From the NCBI GenBank assembly GCA_021156365.1, contig JAJNDK010000010.1, positions 1 through 64,000 on the forward strand: a DNA stretch of 64,000 nucleotides, given 5' to 3'. The notes below the pieces were generated by a model, which saw nothing but the letters and a program-made list of their open reading frames with translations, did no database searches and had not been told where the DNA came from. This document shows, piece by piece, positions 6,907 through 15,766 of the stretch. The DNA is from Bacteroidota bacterium (lineage in GTDB: Bacteria; Bacteroidota; Bacteroidia; B-17B0; Aurantibacillaceae). The translations under genes and the position numbers were made by a program. Within the stretch, counting starts at the first letter, position 1. Each line of letters opens with the position of its first letter.

Positions 6907-6937
6907 TAAAAAAACGGGCGCTGTAAGACGCCCGTTT
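6907..6937 (-). terminator. Terminator of the uppS-bamA-ompH operon
   Basis: A perfect 9-bp stem (6912-6920 with 6929-6937, AAACGGGCG/CGCCCGTTT). On the minus strand it is followed by a run of seven Ts, which fits the end of the leftward operon. Confidence 0.8.
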
Positions 6938-6963
6938 CCTTTTGATCTAAAATCGTGCAGGAA

Positions 6964-7581
6964 TTATTTTCCGCCTGTTTTTGGAGGAGTTGTAGTACCT
7001 TTAGGGGTAGTTGTTCCTTTCGGAGTGGTTGCTCCACCGCCATTTGCTGGTGCACCCGGTAAAACGGCTTCCGGCATGCTGTCTAATTTCTTTTTTACCA
7101 AAGGCAGGATATCATCGCTTGCCTCGCTATACAAAACCAGACCGGTGCTTGTGTCAATCACATATTTGTAGCTTCCTTCTTTGGCTACTGCTTCGATCCC
7201 TTTCTTCGCTTTTTCGTAGATCGGTTTCGACAGCTCACCGTATTTTTTCTGATAATCCTGGTTAGCCTGCTCTCTGAAAGCTTCGATACGTTGCTGAAGC
7301 ATCTGCAGCTCTTCTTCTTTATTTTTTCTTACGAGCTCACTGTAGGTAGGAGAATTTGTCTGATAATCAGCCAGTTTTGTCTGAAACTCGGTTTGCATAG
7401 CAGTGATCTCTTTTTCCAGTTGTTTTGCATATTCCTGGGCGATATCCTGTGCTTTTTTTGTTTCCGGCATTAACGTTATAAGAGAGTCTAATTGAATATG
7501 AGCAATTTTCTGAGCCATTGCTACAGTGCTGATCGCTACACCAATTAAAACGAATGCGATTGTTTTGGTTACTTTTTTCAT
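6964..7581 (-). CDS. OmpH/Skp-family periplasmic chaperone, third tandem copy
   Basis: A 205-residue protein with a signal peptide (1-24, ending VAMAQ). A long Gln/Glu/Lys-rich helical region (about 45-130) corresponds to the Skp tentacles, and a C-terminal strand region (SYKYVIDTSTGLVLYSE) to the trimer core. Skp/OmpH trimers hold unfolded outer-membrane proteins in the periplasm before BamA inserts them. From about residue 175 there is a low-complexity Gly/Pro/Thr tail with TTPKG repeated. It is the last gene of the uppS-bamA operon, 99 nt after the second copy, with a variant -7 box in the gap. It is close to the second copy: KKLDSMPEAVLPGAP is identical. Confidence 0.88.
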   Translation of the reverse strand: MKKVTKTIAFVLIGVAISTVAMAQKIAHIQLDSLITLMPETKKAQDIAQEYAKQLEKEITAMQTEFQTKLADYQTNSPTYSELVRKNKEEELQMLQQRIEAFREQANQDYQKKYGELSKPIYEKAKKGIEAVAKEGSYKYVIDTSTGLVLYSEASDDILPLVKKKLDSMPEAVLPGAPANGGGATTPKGTTTPKGTTTPPKTGGK

Positions 7582-7602
7582 TGTTGATTTGTTAATAGAA
7601 TG

Positions 7603-7610
7603 CGAATATA
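7603..7610 (-). promoter_or_regulatory. Possible internal promoter (-7-like TATATTCG)
   Basis: On the minus strand the gap before the third OmpH gene contains TATATTCG, one base off TAnnTTTG. The same octamer precedes uppS. It may allow separate expression of the last chaperone. Confidence 0.25.
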
Positions 7611-7680
7611 CTTATTTCTTTTTGTTCACCCATACAATGGATAAAAACACTGAATTTGCTTTAATTTCCTGCATTTTTAA

Positions 7681-8277
7681 CTATTTTCCGCCTGTTTTTG
7701 CGGGAGTAGTTGCTGGTTTAGCAGGGGTAGTCACAGCTTTTACAGCTGGCGGTGCACCCGGTAAAACGGCTTCCGGCATACTGTCTAATTTCTTTTTTAC
7801 CAGCGGAAGGATATCATCGCTTGCTTCGGTATACAATACCAGACCTGTGCTCGTATCCAATACATATTTATAACCACCTTCTTTTGCTACCGCTTCTATT
7901 CCCTTCTTTGCTTTTTCATAGATCGGTTTGGAGATCTCGGCTGTTTTTTGCTGGTAATCCTGGTTAGCCTGCTCCCTGAACGATTCGATCCTTTGCTGTA
8001 GGTTCTGCAGGTCTTTTTCTTTGTTTTCTTTTACAATTCCGGTTGTCTTATCGTTCTGGAAGGCTGCAATTTTATCATTCAGCTCGGTTTGCATACCTAC
8101 GATCTCTTTTTCCAGCATTTTGCCATATTGCATCACCATATCCTGGGCTTTTTTGCTTTCAGGCATAAGGCTGATAAGTGAGTCTAATTTAACATGTGCA
8201 ACTTTCTGAGCGAGAGCTGCAGTGCCGATTACCGTACCAATGATAAGGAGCGCGATCGTTTTGGTTATTTTTTCCAT
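7681..8277 (-). CDS. OmpH/Skp-family periplasmic chaperone, second tandem copy
   Basis: A 198-residue Skp/OmpH protein: signal peptide 1-23 (ending AALAQ), coiled-coil arm region about 40-125, core strand motif GYKYVLDTSTGLVLYTE, and an Ala/Pro/Thr/Lys tail (residues 172-198). It differs from the third copy mainly in the arm and tail, so the pair arose by tandem duplication. It lies 24 nt from the first OmpH gene and within the bam operon, so it is presumably co-expressed with BamA and supplies it with substrates. Confidence 0.88.
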   Translation of the reverse strand: MEKITKTIALLIIGTVIGTAALAQKVAHVKLDSLISLMPESKKAQDMVMQYGKMLEKEIVGMQTELNDKIAAFQNDKTTGIVKENKEKDLQNLQQRIESFREQANQDYQQKTAEISKPIYEKAKKGIEAVAKEGGYKYVLDTSTGLVLYTEASDDILPLVKKKLDSMPEAVLPGAPPAVKAVTTPAKPATTPAKTGGK

Positions 8278-8301
8278 TTTGGTTTATTATGCACGCGAAT
8301 G

Positions 8302-8826
8302 CTATTTCTTTTTGTTATAGCCCATATAATCCAGAACGGCCTGGCTTTTGTCGAATTTGGGATTGGAATACAGGATCGTAATATCGCTGTTTTTATCGAA
8401 GATCACCGCCATACCGTTTTTATCCGCAACCGCTTTCACCGCATTGTAAACTTTATCCTGTATCGGTTTTATCAGCTCCATACGTTTTTTGAATAATTCT
8501 CCGTCCACACCGAATTTTGCTTTTTGCAGCTCTTTTGCTTCTGCCTCTTTGCTTACAATTTCGTTCTCACGTTTCTTTTTCATTTCATCCGTTAGCAGGA
8601 TCTGTTCGGCCTGGTATGCTTTATACAGCTTATCGATCTCTGCATATTTTAATTCGATCTCTTTCTGCCAGTCATTGGAAAGCTTATCAAGTTCCGTTTT
8701 AGCGGCTTTGTATTCAGGAATGCTGTTTAAAATAAAATCCGAATCAACATACCCGAATTTCTGTGCTTGTAATGTCCCGATTCCGAGGGTGGCAATTACG
8801 AAAAGTGTGCCAATTATTTTTTTCAT
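8302..8826 (-). CDS. OmpH/Skp-family periplasmic chaperone, first copy
   Basis: A 174-residue canonical OmpH without a Pro/Thr tail: signal peptide 1-21 (TLGIGTLQAQ), then FGYVDSDFILNSIPEYKAAK, where family members read K.gyvd...iL...pe...a. A helical arm follows (about 40-110), then the core (AVADKNGMAVIFDKNSDITILYSNPKFD). It lies 63 nt downstream of bamA on the same strand. It is more divergent from the other two than they are from each other, so it is likely the ancestral copy. Confidence 0.9.
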   Translation of the reverse strand: MKKIIGTLFVIATLGIGTLQAQKFGYVDSDFILNSIPEYKAAKTELDKLSNDWQKEIELKYAEIDKLYKAYQAEQILLTDEMKKKRENEIVSKEAEAKELQKAKFGVDGELFKKRMELIKPIQDKVYNAVKAVADKNGMAVIFDKNSDITILYSNPKFDKSQAVLDYMGYNKKK

Positions 8827-8889
8827 GTTTTCTCTTTTTTAATGCTTCGTTTTACTCAAGTGCTTAAAGCGCTAATTTATAAAGATAAA

Positions 8890-11457
8890 TTAAAGTTCAC
8901 CAATCTGCGCCCCGATTGTAAAGTGGAATTGTCCTTTGTACAATTGTGCATTGTTCGGTGTTTTATCAAAATTCCAGCCATAATCAAAACCAAGAAGCCC
9001 GAACATAGGAAGATAGATCCGGACACCTGCACCAGCGCTTCGTTTCACATTGAACGGCTGGAATTGTTTTAAATTGTCTACTGCATTCCCTGCCTCAGCA
9101 AAACCTAATGCAAATACTGTTGCCTGCGGGTTCAGGGAAATCGGGTAACGCAGCTCCATCGTGTATTTGGAGATCACCGCTGCACCTTGTCCGCTGCTTC
9201 CTGCAATGGAATTGTCCTGGTAACCTCTTAAGGCAATGATCTCACGGCCATCGAGTGCAAAACCGGTTAAACCACTACCTCCGAGATAAAAACGCTCGAA
9301 TGGAGAGACACCGACTTTTTTATTGTACTGGCCAAGGATACCGAATCCGTAGCTTGCCCTGAGCACCAGGTTACGCGCTTCTTTTCCCTCCGGCGCACGT
9401 TTGTTGGTGAGCTGCATATACCATTGTGTGGTGAATTTATATTTCTGGTATTCGAGGAATTTATAACGCTCCTGGTCGGTAGCCGTTTCATAATCTCTTC
9501 CGTTGAATAACGAGTATGGCGGTGTCAGCATCGCAGAAAGGGTAATGTTGGAACCACCGGTAGGGAAGATCGGGTTACCTAACAATGAATTCCGGCTCAG
9601 GTTAAGTGTAGTACGTATATTGTTTGCAACACCATTACCGAATGTAAACACGGAAGTATAATTATGCAGGTTGTAATGCCCGAAATATTGTTCTGCATAG
9701 ATGCTGAAATAATCATCCGGTTTTTTCAAACGTTTACCAAAACCAACAGAAGTACCTGTGATCTTGATGAATGCACGGAGCGGATTTGCTACTTTATTAC
9801 CTTCCACATCCGTCACTTTTTTCTTTTGCCCGTTGGTCTGCACATTGTGGAATACACTAAAGCTAAGTGAATTCGGTTTCTTTCCGCCCAACCATGGTTC
9901 GGTGAAAGAAGCATTATAACTTTGGTAGTATACACCCGAGCTTTGTGCGCGGACACTTAATTTCTGTCCGTCGCCGGATGGAAGCGGTTGCCAGGAACCT
10001 TTCTTGAAAAAATTCTTAGCCGAAAAATTATTGAACGAAACACCCAGTGTACCTACGAGCTGCCCTGCACCCCAACCACCGGAAAGTTCCAGCTGATCGG
10101 AAGGTTTTTCTTCCACTTTGTATTCAATATCTACGGTCCCGTCCTGAGGATTCGGTTTTGGTGTCGGCACCAGTGTTTCCGGATTGAAATATCCTAACTG
10201 CGACAGCTCACGGATGGTACGCATGATATCCGAACGGCGGAACAATTGTCCCGGGCGACTACGGATCTCACGATAGATCACATGGTCATTCGTTTTTGTA
10301 TTCCCTACAACAGTTACTTTATTAATGATAGCCTGTTTTCCTTCAAACATATGGATCTCCATATCGATGGAATCATTTTCGATATTTGTTTCGGTAGGAT
10401 TTATCTGGAAGAACAGGTAACCATCATCCATATAAAGTCCCTGCACATCCAGTCCGCTTGGATTGTTGTATAGTTTCTGGTCGAGTGTAGCCTGGTTGTA
10501 TACATCGCCTTTTTTGATTCCCAATACCGTATCCAGCTGCCCGGTCCTGAATTTGGCATTCCCGAACCAGGTAATGTTCCTGAAGTAGTATTTACTTCCT
10601 TCCTCCATAGTGATCTCGATCTTTACGCGATCAGGAGAAACAAAGTAAAAGGTGTCTTTTACAATACGTGCATCACGATAACCCAGTGTCAGGTATTTCT
10701 CCGTCAGCTTGGGTTTGTCGTCCTCATAGTTATCCTCCAGGAATTTGCCACCCCTGAACAAATACCACTTATAGGACTTGGTTTCTTTCATTTTGCGGCG
10801 CAGCTTACCGGAGCGTACCACTTTATTTCCGTGAAAGACCACTTCTTTTATACGTACTTTTTTGCCTTTGTTCACCTTGAAGGTGATTTTCACATCCTGG
10901 TTCTTTGATTTCTCATCTACTTCGGAAATTATGTCGACCGTTGCATTGTAATACCCTTTGTCTGTCAGGAATTCTTTGATCTGTGATTTGGCATTGGCAA
11001 GGAGATATTCCGTTACGATCTTTTGTCTTGCAAAACGGATCTTCTCGCGGATATCATCCACTTCATTTTTCTTGAGGCCTTTGAATACAAAGGAGGCAAG
11101 ACGCGGACGCTCTTCTAATTGTATTGTCAAAAAAATATCGTTACCGATCACTTTGTCGCGGATGATCTGCACATCATCAAAGAAACCTGTTTTCCACATT
11201 TTCTTGATAGCGTCGGATATAGCATCACCGGGGATACGGATCTTTTGTCCTTCATAGAGTCCGGACATCAGCTTGATTACTTTATTGTCTAAAGTCCTGA
11301 GACCTTTTACATTAATGGCAGCAATGGTATACTCCGTTGGATGCGCATAATCGATACTGTCGGAAGAACCGATCTGCTTAGGCTGTGCATTGATATTGAT
11401 AGCGGCGAATACGAACAGCAGCAGCGCGCATAATTGTTTAGTTTGGTAGTGTCTCAT
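8890..11457 (-). CDS. bamA: Outer membrane protein assembly factor BamA
   Basis: 855 residues from the ATG at 11457, preferred to one 18 codons upstream because it starts the signal peptide (MRHYQTKQLCALLLFVFAA..NAQ). Five POTRA repeats occupy about residues 40-430 (for example YTIAAINVKGLRTLDNKVI, GKKVRIKEVVFHGNKVV, KQAIINKVTVVGNTKTND). A 16-stranded beta-barrel of the Omp85 family follows (Bac_surface_Ag), including ERFYLGGSGLTGF and the C-terminal LGFDYGWNFD ... GQFHFTIGAQIG. BamA inserts beta-barrel proteins into the outer membrane. It lies between uppS and three OmpH chaperone genes, an order common in Bacteroidota. Confidence 0.95.
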   Translation of the reverse strand: MRHYQTKQLCALLLFVFAAININAQPKQIGSSDSIDYAHPTEYTIAAINVKGLRTLDNKVIKLMSGLYEGQKIRIPGDAISDAIKKMWKTGFFDDVQIIRDKVIGNDIFLTIQLEERPRLASFVFKGLKKNEVDDIREKIRFARQKIVTEYLLANAKSQIKEFLTDKGYYNATVDIISEVDEKSKNQDVKITFKVNKGKKVRIKEVVFHGNKVVRSGKLRRKMKETKSYKWYLFRGGKFLEDNYEDDKPKLTEKYLTLGYRDARIVKDTFYFVSPDRVKIEITMEEGSKYYFRNITWFGNAKFRTGQLDTVLGIKKGDVYNQATLDQKLYNNPSGLDVQGLYMDDGYLFFQINPTETNIENDSIDMEIHMFEGKQAIINKVTVVGNTKTNDHVIYREIRSRPGQLFRRSDIMRTIRELSQLGYFNPETLVPTPKPNPQDGTVDIEYKVEEKPSDQLELSGGWGAGQLVGTLGVSFNNFSAKNFFKKGSWQPLPSGDGQKLSVRAQSSGVYYQSYNASFTEPWLGGKKPNSLSFSVFHNVQTNGQKKKVTDVEGNKVANPLRAFIKITGTSVGFGKRLKKPDDYFSIYAEQYFGHYNLHNYTSVFTFGNGVANNIRTTLNLSRNSLLGNPIFPTGGSNITLSAMLTPPYSLFNGRDYETATDQERYKFLEYQKYKFTTQWYMQLTNKRAPEGKEARNLVLRASYGFGILGQYNKKVGVSPFERFYLGGSGLTGFALDGREIIALRGYQDNSIAGSSGQGAAVISKYTMELRYPISLNPQATVFALGFAEAGNAVDNLKQFQPFNVKRSAGAGVRIYLPMFGLLGFDYGWNFDKTPNNAQLYKGQFHFTIGAQIGEL

Positions 11458-11524
11458 TCCTGTGAAAACAAATATCCTCAAATGATTTAATTGATTGAAA
11501 CTGATTAACATGAATTAACAACAT

Positions 11525-12265
11525 TTATTGTATCTGTTCACTGGTTTTCCCAAACCTGCGCTCACGGTTTTGATAGTCGTAGATAGCTGCATACAGGTCT
11601 TCTTTACGGAAATCGGGCCACAATACTTCTGTGAAATAAAACTCCGCATAGGATAATTGCCACAACAAAAAATTACTGATGCGGTGCTCTCCGCTGGTGC
11701 GTATCATCAGCTCCGGATCAGGGATCCCTGCAGTACATAGTTTGGATGCAAATACGGATTCATCAATTTCGTTCGGTTGCATGCTGCCATCTTTCACAGC
11801 TTCCGCGATCTGCTGAACAGCCCGGATGATCTCCCATTTGGCCGAATAACTAAGTGCAAGGATTAATGTCATACGATCTCCTGCAGCCGTTGCTTTTTTT
11901 GCTTCGTTCAATTCGTAGATGCATGAACGTGGCAGACTGTCTATATCGCCGATCGTTTCCAGCTTTATACCGTTCTTCAAAAGTGTAGGCGTTTCTTTAC
12001 TGATCGTATGCACCAATAATTCCATCAGCGCTTCCACTTCTTCTTTAGGCCTGTTCCAGTTCTCCGTACTAAAGGCATAGAGCGTAAGATATTTTACACC
12101 CAGCTCAGCGGCGGTCTCCGTAGTTTCCCTTACAGATGAAACACCATTGTGATGCCCGAAAATGCGTTGTTCTCCCTGCTGTTTGGCCCAACGTCCATTC
12201 CCATCCATGATGATGGCAATGTGCTTCGGAAGCCGGTTCAGGTCTATTTTATTTTTAAAATCCAT
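11525..12265 (-). CDS. uppS: Isoprenyl transferase (undecaprenyl diphosphate synthase)
   Basis: A 246-residue cis-prenyltransferase. The active-site P-loop HIAIIMDGNGRWAKQ (residues 15-29, catalytic Asp in MDGNGRW), the LTLYAFSTENWNRP motif and the C-terminal RTSGEHRISNFLLWQ with AEFYF are all intact. It condenses isopentenyl diphosphate onto farnesyl diphosphate to make the lipid carrier for peptidoglycan and O-antigen synthesis. It is the first gene of the uppS-bamA-ompH operon, so carrier-lipid supply and outer-membrane assembly are transcribed together. Confidence 0.95.
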   Translation of the reverse strand: MDFKNKIDLNRLPKHIAIIMDGNGRWAKQQGEQRIFGHHNGVSSVRETTETAAELGVKYLTLYAFSTENWNRPKEEVEALMELLVHTISKETPTLLKNGIKLETIGDIDSLPRSCIYELNEAKKATAAGDRMTLILALSYSAKWEIIRAVQQIAEAVKDGSMQPNEIDESVFASKLCTAGIPDPELMIRTSGEHRISNFLLWQLSYAEFYFTEVLWPDFRKEDLYAAIYDYQNRERRFGKTSEQIQ

Positions 12266-12285
12266 TCAGTTTTTGAAAAACGCTG

Positions 12286-12293
12286 CGAATATA
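12286..12293 (-). promoter_or_regulatory. Possible -7 box TATATTCG of the bam operon
   Basis: One mismatch to TAnnTTTG, 20 nt before the uppS ATG on the minus strand. A TTTG lies 24 nt further upstream. Confidence 0.3.
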
Positions 12294-12342
12294 GTGATTT
12301 TAAGCCAAATAAAGGCCCAAAAACGGCATGGTTTGAAGAAAA

Positions 12343-14541
12343 TCACCTGCTGTTTGCCTGTTCTTCCAGCTGGACTATCGCTTCCAGCTCAAATAGTATT
12401 TTTTCCAGCTCTGTCCGGAGGAAACGCGCCTGCTCATTTGCAGCAAATACAGGCCTGTCCAGGCAATGTTTCGCTTCTGTCGTTTGAAGGGCCTCTGCCT
12501 GCTCTTCCGTTAGCAACCTGCCTGCTGCGGGGAAAAGCGGGCTGATAAGAACATAAAAATCGTTAATGCTCTCTTTGTTCACTGCCTGCCTGCTATCTGC
12601 TGAGATCAGTGCAACAGAGGTTATCTCCCGGCTTATCCGGATGCTCACACCTGCTATTGCAAAATACGTATCCACATTTTTCTGCAGGTGTTTAGGTTCT
12701 TCATACATCCGCTGCACACAGGCAAAAAGATCATTGTTGGCGCCTTCTGCAGCCCGCCGGTATTTACTCCACGATTCACCTGTTGGCAGGTCGCCGGTAT
12801 ATTGCAGGAGCACCGTCTGCAGGTACATCCTGTTTTGTTCCAGCGTTTTTAGTACCAATGCAGGAAAACGCTCCTTTTCCCATACCGGCCAGAACACATA
12901 CCCGGCAATAATGGCAAGGCCTGCCCCGATGAGTGTGGAAAGTATCCGCCAGCCGATCAGCTCCCAGGTAGCGGTTTGCGACAGCTGCATCATTATTACC
13001 ATCATCACGGTTACAAAGAATACACCGATCTTGTAATTATTGCGAAGGAAATAAGCAACAAAAAAAGAAACAATGATCAGCAGCACCACGAAAGCCTCCT
13101 TGGGCAAAGGAAGCAGCATGATGAGCCCACCGAGCACAGTTCCACCTAAAGTACCTGCGATCCGCTGAAAACTTTTTTTCAACGTGGCTCCATAATAAGG
13201 CTGAATAACGATGATCATCGTAAGCGGGATCCAGTAGCCATGATCGATATTGAAAAAACGGTACAAAAAAACACCGAGGCAAAGCCCAAGCGAAACACGC
13301 AGTGCATAGGCCAGCTGCTGACCGTTTATATTGCCCAGGCTGCGAACGAAATCCAGCAAGGCATCCGGGTTGAGGCCTGCAATAAAATTAGTGAAGGTAA
13401 GACGGTAATTCTCCAGATAACTGTTCTGTTTCAACCCTGTCTTTTCTTCGATCAGCACAATGCTTTGCTGCAAATATCCCTGTGCTTTTTCAAGTGTATC
13501 GATGAAATGCACAAAGGCAAGCTTTTCTTTCGGTGTGAGTGAAAGTTGTTCACCTGAAGTCCGCAGCAGGCCGATAGCTATGGCACAGCGCTTTGTCCGG
13601 GCTTTGGTAATAACAAGATCTTCATTGCGAAGGGTGAAACTTACAATGGCCATTCGTGCGCTGGCCTGGCTGAATGCAGACAGCGTTTTGTACAGGACGG
13701 AGTCGCGGATGCTGTTGAAAGCAGGGCTTTTAAGCGTTTCCAGCTCTTCCAGCAAAGCGCCAAGAGAAGCCCCGAATAAGGAAGCGTTGCGGCGAAGCTC
13801 GATCAGGATGTCATAGTGATGCGTTTTGTCGTTCTCCTTTTTCTTTCTTCGTTCAAACAGATTGACGGATTGATCTATCTCCGTGCGGATCGCCAGCTCT
13901 TTTTGAATGGCAAGGTTTCGCGATTCTTCATGCGCGATCTCATTTCCCGAATTTTGCTCCAGTACCAGTGTATCCAACAGATCTGTGTTCGCTCTCCAGA
14001 TCCTGGCAATGGATCGTTTTACCGGATCGGCAGGACGAAAAGGGAAGGTGAGCAAGGTAATGATCATTGCCCAGGCACCGCCAATAGCAAGGTAAACTGC
14101 ACGATGCAGCGATTCTTCGAAAGACACGTGATTGGATAATCCGAAAAGAAAAAAGAAGCCGGTAGCTACCCCGATGCCCGGTCCGTAATCGCTCCAGTTG
14201 CGGATCAGGGCCGCAAACATCCCGGTTGCAAACATGGAGATGATTGCCGCTATCAGCGTTTCACGTACATTCATGCCCAACAGGGCCGCTAATACCAATA
14301 GCAATGTAGCTACTCCCTGGATGATGATCTTCCGGTAATGCAGGCCTCCGTAATTGATCAGCGAGACCATATATGCGCCGAACGCAGCCCAGATCACCTC
14401 GAACGAGAATCCTTTCCAAAGCGGCAATACGATCAGGGGTACGTTCAGAGCCAGCACTACACGCAGGGCCCAACTGATCGTAGGCTCAAAGTATTCCTGT
14501 TTGATCACCGCATTTATCTGCTTTACCGGCCTGAATTGCAT
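12343..14541 (-). CDS. FUSC-family (YccS/YhfK-like) inner membrane protein
   Basis: A 732-residue protein with two membrane modules. The first lies at about residues 22-165 (ALRVVLALNVPLIVLPL, IIIQGVATLLLVLAALL), then a long soluble helical region of about 240 residues. The second lies at about 400-530 (LRVSLGLCLGVFLYRF, YWIPLTMIIVIQPYYGATLKK, VLLIIVSFFVAYFL), then a cytoplasmic tail. YWIPLT...QP..GAT..R/K is the fusaric-acid-resistance (FUSC) signature. Family members are presumed efflux-type transporters with unknown substrates. It is transcribed alone, divergently from rlmN; the distance to uppS (77 nt) would allow read-through into the bam operon. Confidence 0.85.
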   Translation of the reverse strand: MQFRPVKQINAVIKQEYFEPTISWALRVVLALNVPLIVLPLWKGFSFEVIWAAFGAYMVSLINYGGLHYRKIIIQGVATLLLVLAALLGMNVRETLIAAIISMFATGMFAALIRNWSDYGPGIGVATGFFFLFGLSNHVSFEESLHRAVYLAIGGAWAMIITLLTFPFRPADPVKRSIARIWRANTDLLDTLVLEQNSGNEIAHEESRNLAIQKELAIRTEIDQSVNLFERRKKKENDKTHHYDILIELRRNASLFGASLGALLEELETLKSPAFNSIRDSVLYKTLSAFSQASARMAIVSFTLRNEDLVITKARTKRCAIAIGLLRTSGEQLSLTPKEKLAFVHFIDTLEKAQGYLQQSIVLIEEKTGLKQNSYLENYRLTFTNFIAGLNPDALLDFVRSLGNINGQQLAYALRVSLGLCLGVFLYRFFNIDHGYWIPLTMIIVIQPYYGATLKKSFQRIAGTLGGTVLGGLIMLLPLPKEAFVVLLIIVSFFVAYFLRNNYKIGVFFVTVMMVIMMQLSQTATWELIGWRILSTLIGAGLAIIAGYVFWPVWEKERFPALVLKTLEQNRMYLQTVLLQYTGDLPTGESWSKYRRAAEGANNDLFACVQRMYEEPKHLQKNVDTYFAIAGVSIRISREITSVALISADSRQAVNKESINDFYVLISPLFPAAGRLLTEEQAEALQTTEAKHCLDRPVFAANEQARFLRTELEKILFELEAIVQLEEQANSR

Positions 14542-14545
14542 TCGG

Positions 14546-14553
14546 CAAAGATA
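14546..14553 (-). promoter_or_regulatory. Putative -7 box TATCTTTG, near-leaderless
   Basis: A minus-strand TAnnTTTG match ending 4 nt before the ATG at 14541. A TTTG lies 23 nt upstream. It is divergent from the rlmN promoter about 100 bp away. Confidence 0.55.
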
Positions 14554-14659
14554 GGTTCAAGGCGTGTTCGCTTCCGCAAAATAATTGTAAAAAATAGCTA
14601 AATCAACGCTTTGAGCCATGCAGCGCCTGATTTCATTTTATTAGCTTAAAAAAGCTTCG

Positions 14660-14667
14660 TATCTTTG
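14660..14667 (+). promoter_or_regulatory. Putative -7 box TATCTTTG of rlmN
   Basis: A perfect TAnnTTTG match that overlaps the earliest possible TTG start (14665), which argues for initiation at a later codon. Confidence 0.5.
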
Positions 14668-14673
14668 TTGGCC

Positions 14674-15741
14674 TTGGAAAATCTCAAAGACATACGCGGC
14701 TTATCACAAATGCAGCTCATCGACGTGTTCAAAACGATGAACGAACCTGCCTTTCGTGCAAAGCAGGTGTATCAATGGCTCTGGCAGAAAAGTGCCGCTC
14801 ATTTCGGCGAAATGACCAACCTGTCGAAAGACCTGAGGACAAAGCTGGAAGAAGGCTTTGCGATTAGCCCTGTCATGATCGATGAAATGCAGGTGAGTAA
14901 TGATCGTACGATCAAATGTGCGATGAAGCTGAGTGATGATAAGATCGTGGAGAGTGTGCTGATCCCTTCCACTACGCGAATGACTGTGTGTATCTCTTCG
15001 CAGGTAGGCTGCAGTCTTACCTGTAAATTCTGTGCAACCGGACGGCTGAAAAGACTCCGTAACCTTACAGCTGGCGAGATCTATGACCAGGTGGCATTGG
15101 TGAAAAAACTATCGGAACAAAAATACGGGCAGCCGCTCACCAACATCGTTTATATGGGGATGGGTGAGCCTTTGCTGAATTATAAAGAAGTACTGGACTC
15201 GGTAGAACATATCACTTCGCAAAACGGGCTGGGCATGGCAGCCAAGCGTATTACCGTTTCTACGGCAGGTGTTGCCAAAATGATCAAGCAGTTAGGCGAT
15301 GACGAGGTGAAATTCAATCTTGCACTTTCCCTGCATGCTGCCAATGATGAAAAGCGCAACCACATCATGCCGATCAATGAGACAAATACATTGGATAACC
15401 TGGCCGATGCCATGAATCATTTTTGCAGGAAGACGAACGGCAAGGTCACATTCGAATACATTGTATTCAAAGATTTCAACGATAGCCTGCAGGATGCGAA
15501 AGACCTGGCGAAATTCTGCGCCCGTGTACCTTCCAAAGTAAATATTATTGAGTACAACCCGATAGATGAAGGTGAATTTCAGCAAACCACACCTGAAAGA
15601 TTGGAAACATTTTTCCGTTATTTAGCTGATAAGGGCGTCCAGGTGAATGTAAGGAGAAGCCGGGGCAAGGATATAGATGCGGCCTGCGGACAACTGGCCA
15701 ATAAGAATAAATCAACCATCCCGATTTTTAAAACCGTCTGA
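14674..15741 (+). CDS. rlmN: 23S rRNA (adenine2503-C2)-methyltransferase RlmN
   Basis: About 355 residues. A radical-SAM cluster motif CSLTCKFC (CxxxCxxC) sits near residue 115, followed by NIVYMGMGEPLLNY, RITVSTAGV and the C-terminal DIDAACGQL with the methyl-carrying Cys. The enzyme methylates C2 of A2503 in 23S rRNA and A37 of some tRNAs. No in-frame ATG lies before M-Q-L-I-D-V (14710). TTG at 14665, 14668 or 14674 are candidates, and 14674 is chosen because the -7 box occupies 14660-14667. The histidine kinase follows 25 nt later, probably in one transcript. Confidence 0.95.
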   Translation: MENLKDIRGLSQMQLIDVFKTMNEPAFRAKQVYQWLWQKSAAHFGEMTNLSKDLRTKLEEGFAISPVMIDEMQVSNDRTIKCAMKLSDDKIVESVLIPSTTRMTVCISSQVGCSLTCKFCATGRLKRLRNLTAGEIYDQVALVKKLSEQKYGQPLTNIVYMGMGEPLLNYKEVLDSVEHITSQNGLGMAAKRITVSTAGVAKMIKQLGDDEVKFNLALSLHAANDEKRNHIMPINETNTLDNLADAMNHFCRKTNGKVTFEYIVFKDFNDSLQDAKDLAKFCARVPSKVNIIEYNPIDEGEFQQTTPERLETFFRYLADKGVQVNVRRSRGKDIDAACGQLANKNKSTIPIFKTV

Positions 15742-15766
15742 ACCCACACACACCACTAACCACCAA

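Noticed and set aside
15677-15766. Upstream ATG for the histidine kinase
   Set aside because: It lies inside rlmN and adds a hydrophilic stretch before the membrane helix; ATG 15767 follows the rlmN stop.
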